6,897 bases of DNA from positions 1-6,897 of the forward strand of contig JAIFNF010000167.1 of NCBI GenBank assembly GCA_020047885.1. The letters run 5' to 3'. Under the pieces are notes generated by a model. That model was not told where the DNA came from and searched no databases. It worked only from the letters and a program-made list of their open reading frames with translations. The first letter of the stretch is position 1. The number at the start of each line of letters is the position of its first letter. The translations under genes were made by a program, and so were the position numbers. This DNA is from Gammaproteobacteria bacterium (GTDB taxonomy: Bacteria > Pseudomonadota > Gammaproteobacteria > Competibacterales > Competibacteraceae). This document shows, piece after piece, positions 5,433-6,897 of this stretch.

Positions 5433-6614
5433 TCAGTCCATCCTCTCAATCAGCAATAAAGTCACATCATCCGGCAAGGGGCCGGCCTGATCCAGTCCCA
5501 GCGTCTGGATTAAATTCTCAATCGTCAATTCCGTCTGGCTGACCAGTTCCAGCAAAAAAGTCTGCTTATCGCGCAAGGTTGGTTGCGGCAGTGTTTCCAG
5601 AATACCATCGGAAATAAACACCATGGCAAACCGCGGCGGTAATTGCAGCAATTCGGTCTGATAGTTGGCAAAATCAAACAGACCAATCGGCAGGCTCTTT
5701 TTACCGACATAGCTGGCTTGTTGACCGTCAAATAGAATCGGGAAGGGAAACTGGCCGCCGCTGCTGTAGCGCAAACAATTGGTTGACCACTCGATGACGC
5801 CGTAGAACATGGTCAGATATTTGTCCATATGGCAGCCGAAGATTTCGCGGTTCAGCCGACTCAGGGTTTCCGCCGGATTGAGAATCCCCTTGTCACGGTT
5901 TTGCCGACGTAATTCCCGGTAGCGGCCAATATAGCTTTTGAGCATCACGGTCACGAAAGCAGAGGACACACCATGGCCGGAAACATCCGCAATGTAAAAG
6001 CCGAGATGATCACCGTCAATCGCGAAGTAGTCGACGAAATCGCCACTTAAATACTGCGAGGTGAGCAGATGGCGACTGAAACGGTAGTTGCGGTACAGCT
6101 TGTCGTTTTCCGGCAGCAACTGGAATTGAATCCGCCGCGCCGCTGCCTCATCCTCCTGTAATTGCCGCACGGTTTGCTGTAATTGGTCATTGACCGCCTC
6201 CAGATGTTCGCGGTGTTCACGGTTTTCCCGCAGCAGTCGGGCGCGCTCCAGGGCATTCATGATCGCGTGTTCCAGCACCGCCATGTCTTCAATCGGTTTG
6301 GTTACATAATCCCAGGCACCAAATTTCAGCGCTTGAATGGCGTCGCTCATCCGGCCCATGCCCGACACGACCAGGATCGGCAGGTCGGGAAACTCGCGGG
6401 TCACGGTCGCCAATACTTGCAAACCATCCATCCCCGGCATTCGCAAATCGCAGAGCACCAGGTCGGGTGGTTCGCGCCGGATCAGGTCAATACCGTCGGG
6501 GCCATTACTGGCCTGGCTGACCTCAAAGCCGCTGTCTTCCAAATAGGTCGCGAGAACCTCGCGGATCATGGGTTCATCATCAATCGTCAGGACGCGCACG
6601 GCTCGAGTGCTCAT
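5433..6614 (-). CDS. Response regulator with PP2C/SpoIIE-type phosphatase output (RssB-like)
   Basis: The 393-residue protein starts at ATG 6614-6612, overlapping the upstream stop by one base (TGATG), with GGGAG eight bases upstream. Residues 5-120 are a receiver domain with D12/D13, phosphoacceptor D56 (LCDLRMPGMDG), S84 and K106 (TKPIEDM). Residues about 122-160 form a charged coiled coil. Residues 160-393 are a SpoIIE/RsbU phosphatase. It has IQFQLLP (162-168), SGDF (D192), ADVSGHG (209-215, D210), SSGGQFPFP (284-292), FISDGILE (D336) and PDDVTLL (D382/D383). These are the acidic metal positions of the family, so an active enzyme is predicted. E. coli RssB has the same domain order with a degenerate phosphatase. 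The likely substrate is the STAS protein encoded immediately downstream. Receiver phosphorylation probably controls activity through the coiled coil. No kinase-type HATPase domain is fused. Confidence 0.93.
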   Translation of the reverse strand: MSTRAVRVLTIDDEPMIREVLATYLEDSGFEVSQASNGPDGIDLIRREPPDLVLCDLRMPGMDGLQVLATVTREFPDLPILVVSGMGRMSDAIQALKFGAWDYVTKPIEDMAVLEHAIMNALERARLLRENREHREHLEAVNDQLQQTVRQLQEDEAAARRIQFQLLPENDKLYRNYRFSRHLLTSQYLSGDFVDYFAIDGDHLGFYIADVSGHGVSSAFVTVMLKSYIGRYRELRRQNRDKGILNPAETLSRLNREIFGCHMDKYLTMFYGVIEWSTNCLRYSSGGQFPFPILFDGQQASYVGKKSLPIGLFDFANYQTELLQLPPRFAMVFISDGILETLPQPTLRDKQTFLLELVSQTELTIENLIQTLGLDQAGPLPDDVTLLLIERMD

Positions 6615-6897
6615 CAACTATTCTCCCGGTTCGACAGTGTGCGTACTGCGGTAGCCAGCGGCGCCATGTCGCTGAGGGGCTTTTGATAAACACGATCATC
6701 GTCAAGCCCCATGGCGCGCAAATCATCGGGCAAACTGTAACTGGAGGAGCCGGTGTGGATCAGAAATTCCATGTCGGGATAACGCTGGTGCAGGATACGA
6801 ATGGCCGAATTGCCGTCCATATCCGGCAGCCGCATGTCCATGATGCACACCGGGCAGGGTTCGCCCTCGTCCAGCCAGGCCAGCGCCGGGGTCACTG
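6614..6897 (-). CDS. Receiver (REC) domain protein, N-terminus outside the window
   Basis: The reading frame is open to the right edge, so the gene is partial; a GTG at 6895-6893 is in frame but falls in the middle of the receiver fold and is not believed to be the start. The visible 94 codons give the C-terminal part of a receiver domain. It includes the phosphoacceptor region CIMDMRLPDMDG, the switch Thr in FLIHTGSSSYSLP, and the conserved Lys in YQKPLSDM, followed by a last helix. The protein ends about 20 residues after this Lys, so there is no output domain behind the receiver. It is either a single-domain response regulator or the last domain of a hybrid kinase. Its stop overlaps the phosphatase start by one base, so the two are co-translated and probably act in the same signalling chain. 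Confidence 0.88.
   Translation of the reverse strand, partial: VTPALAWLDEGEPCPVCIMDMRLPDMDGNSAIRILHQRYPDMEFLIHTGSSSYSLPDDLRAMGLDDDRVYQKPLSDMAPLATAVRTLSNRENS

Noticed and set aside
6183..6686. Long open frame on the plus strand opposite the receiver region
   Set aside because: It is antisense to well-supported receiver and phosphatase genes, shows no recognisable motif, and has no ribosome-binding site or family resemblance.

Overview
The window reads as chromosomal DNA of a gammaproteobacterium. The evidence is an NtrB/NtrC pair close to the enterobacterial/pseudomonad type followed directly by trmL, a YgdQ-type TerC membrane protein, and a response regulator-PP2C/STAS pair resembling Pseudomonas RssB and its partner. 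GC is moderate to high and falls to about 43% in part of the STAS gene. The genus cannot be fixed from this window; a Competibacteraceae-like lineage is only a guess. No RNA gene, insertion sequence, CRISPR array, integrase or origin is visible, and coding density is very high.

Left block, plus strand (1-3477): the 3' two thirds of glnL (ntrB), overlapping glnG (ntrC) by ATGA; then trmL after 9 bases; then, after a 122-base gap, a TerC-family membrane protein. NtrB/NtrC form the nitrogen-limitation phosphorelay that activates sigma-54 promoters. TrmL methylates the wobble base of two tRNA-Leu species in E. coli. The TerC protein is probably a metal transporter of the inner membrane.

Middle block (3478-4945): a stand-alone histidine phosphotransfer (Hpt) protein on the minus strand is divergent from a plus-strand pair coupled by GTGA. 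That pair is a short CYTH-domain tripolyphosphatase-type protein and an L,D-transpeptidase-fold (YkuD) protein without a visible signal peptide. The 96-base divergent spacer carries a promoter-like motif toward the Hpt gene and a perfect 6-bp dyad beside it.

Right block, minus strand (4946-6897): transcribed right to left, a receiver (REC) domain running off the window edge, a REC-coiled coil-PP2C phosphatase, and a STAS protein, packed with a 1-base overlap and a 1-base gap. This is a two-component-controlled partner-switching module: a phosphorylation signal on REC should tune the phosphatase, which dephosphorylates the STAS antagonist. The usual anti-sigma kinase is not in the window. The Hpt protein is on the same strand about 1.1 kb further along and could feed the two REC domains. 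The most noteworthy points are this multi-part relay and the coupled CYTH/leaderless YkuD pair lying between its parts.
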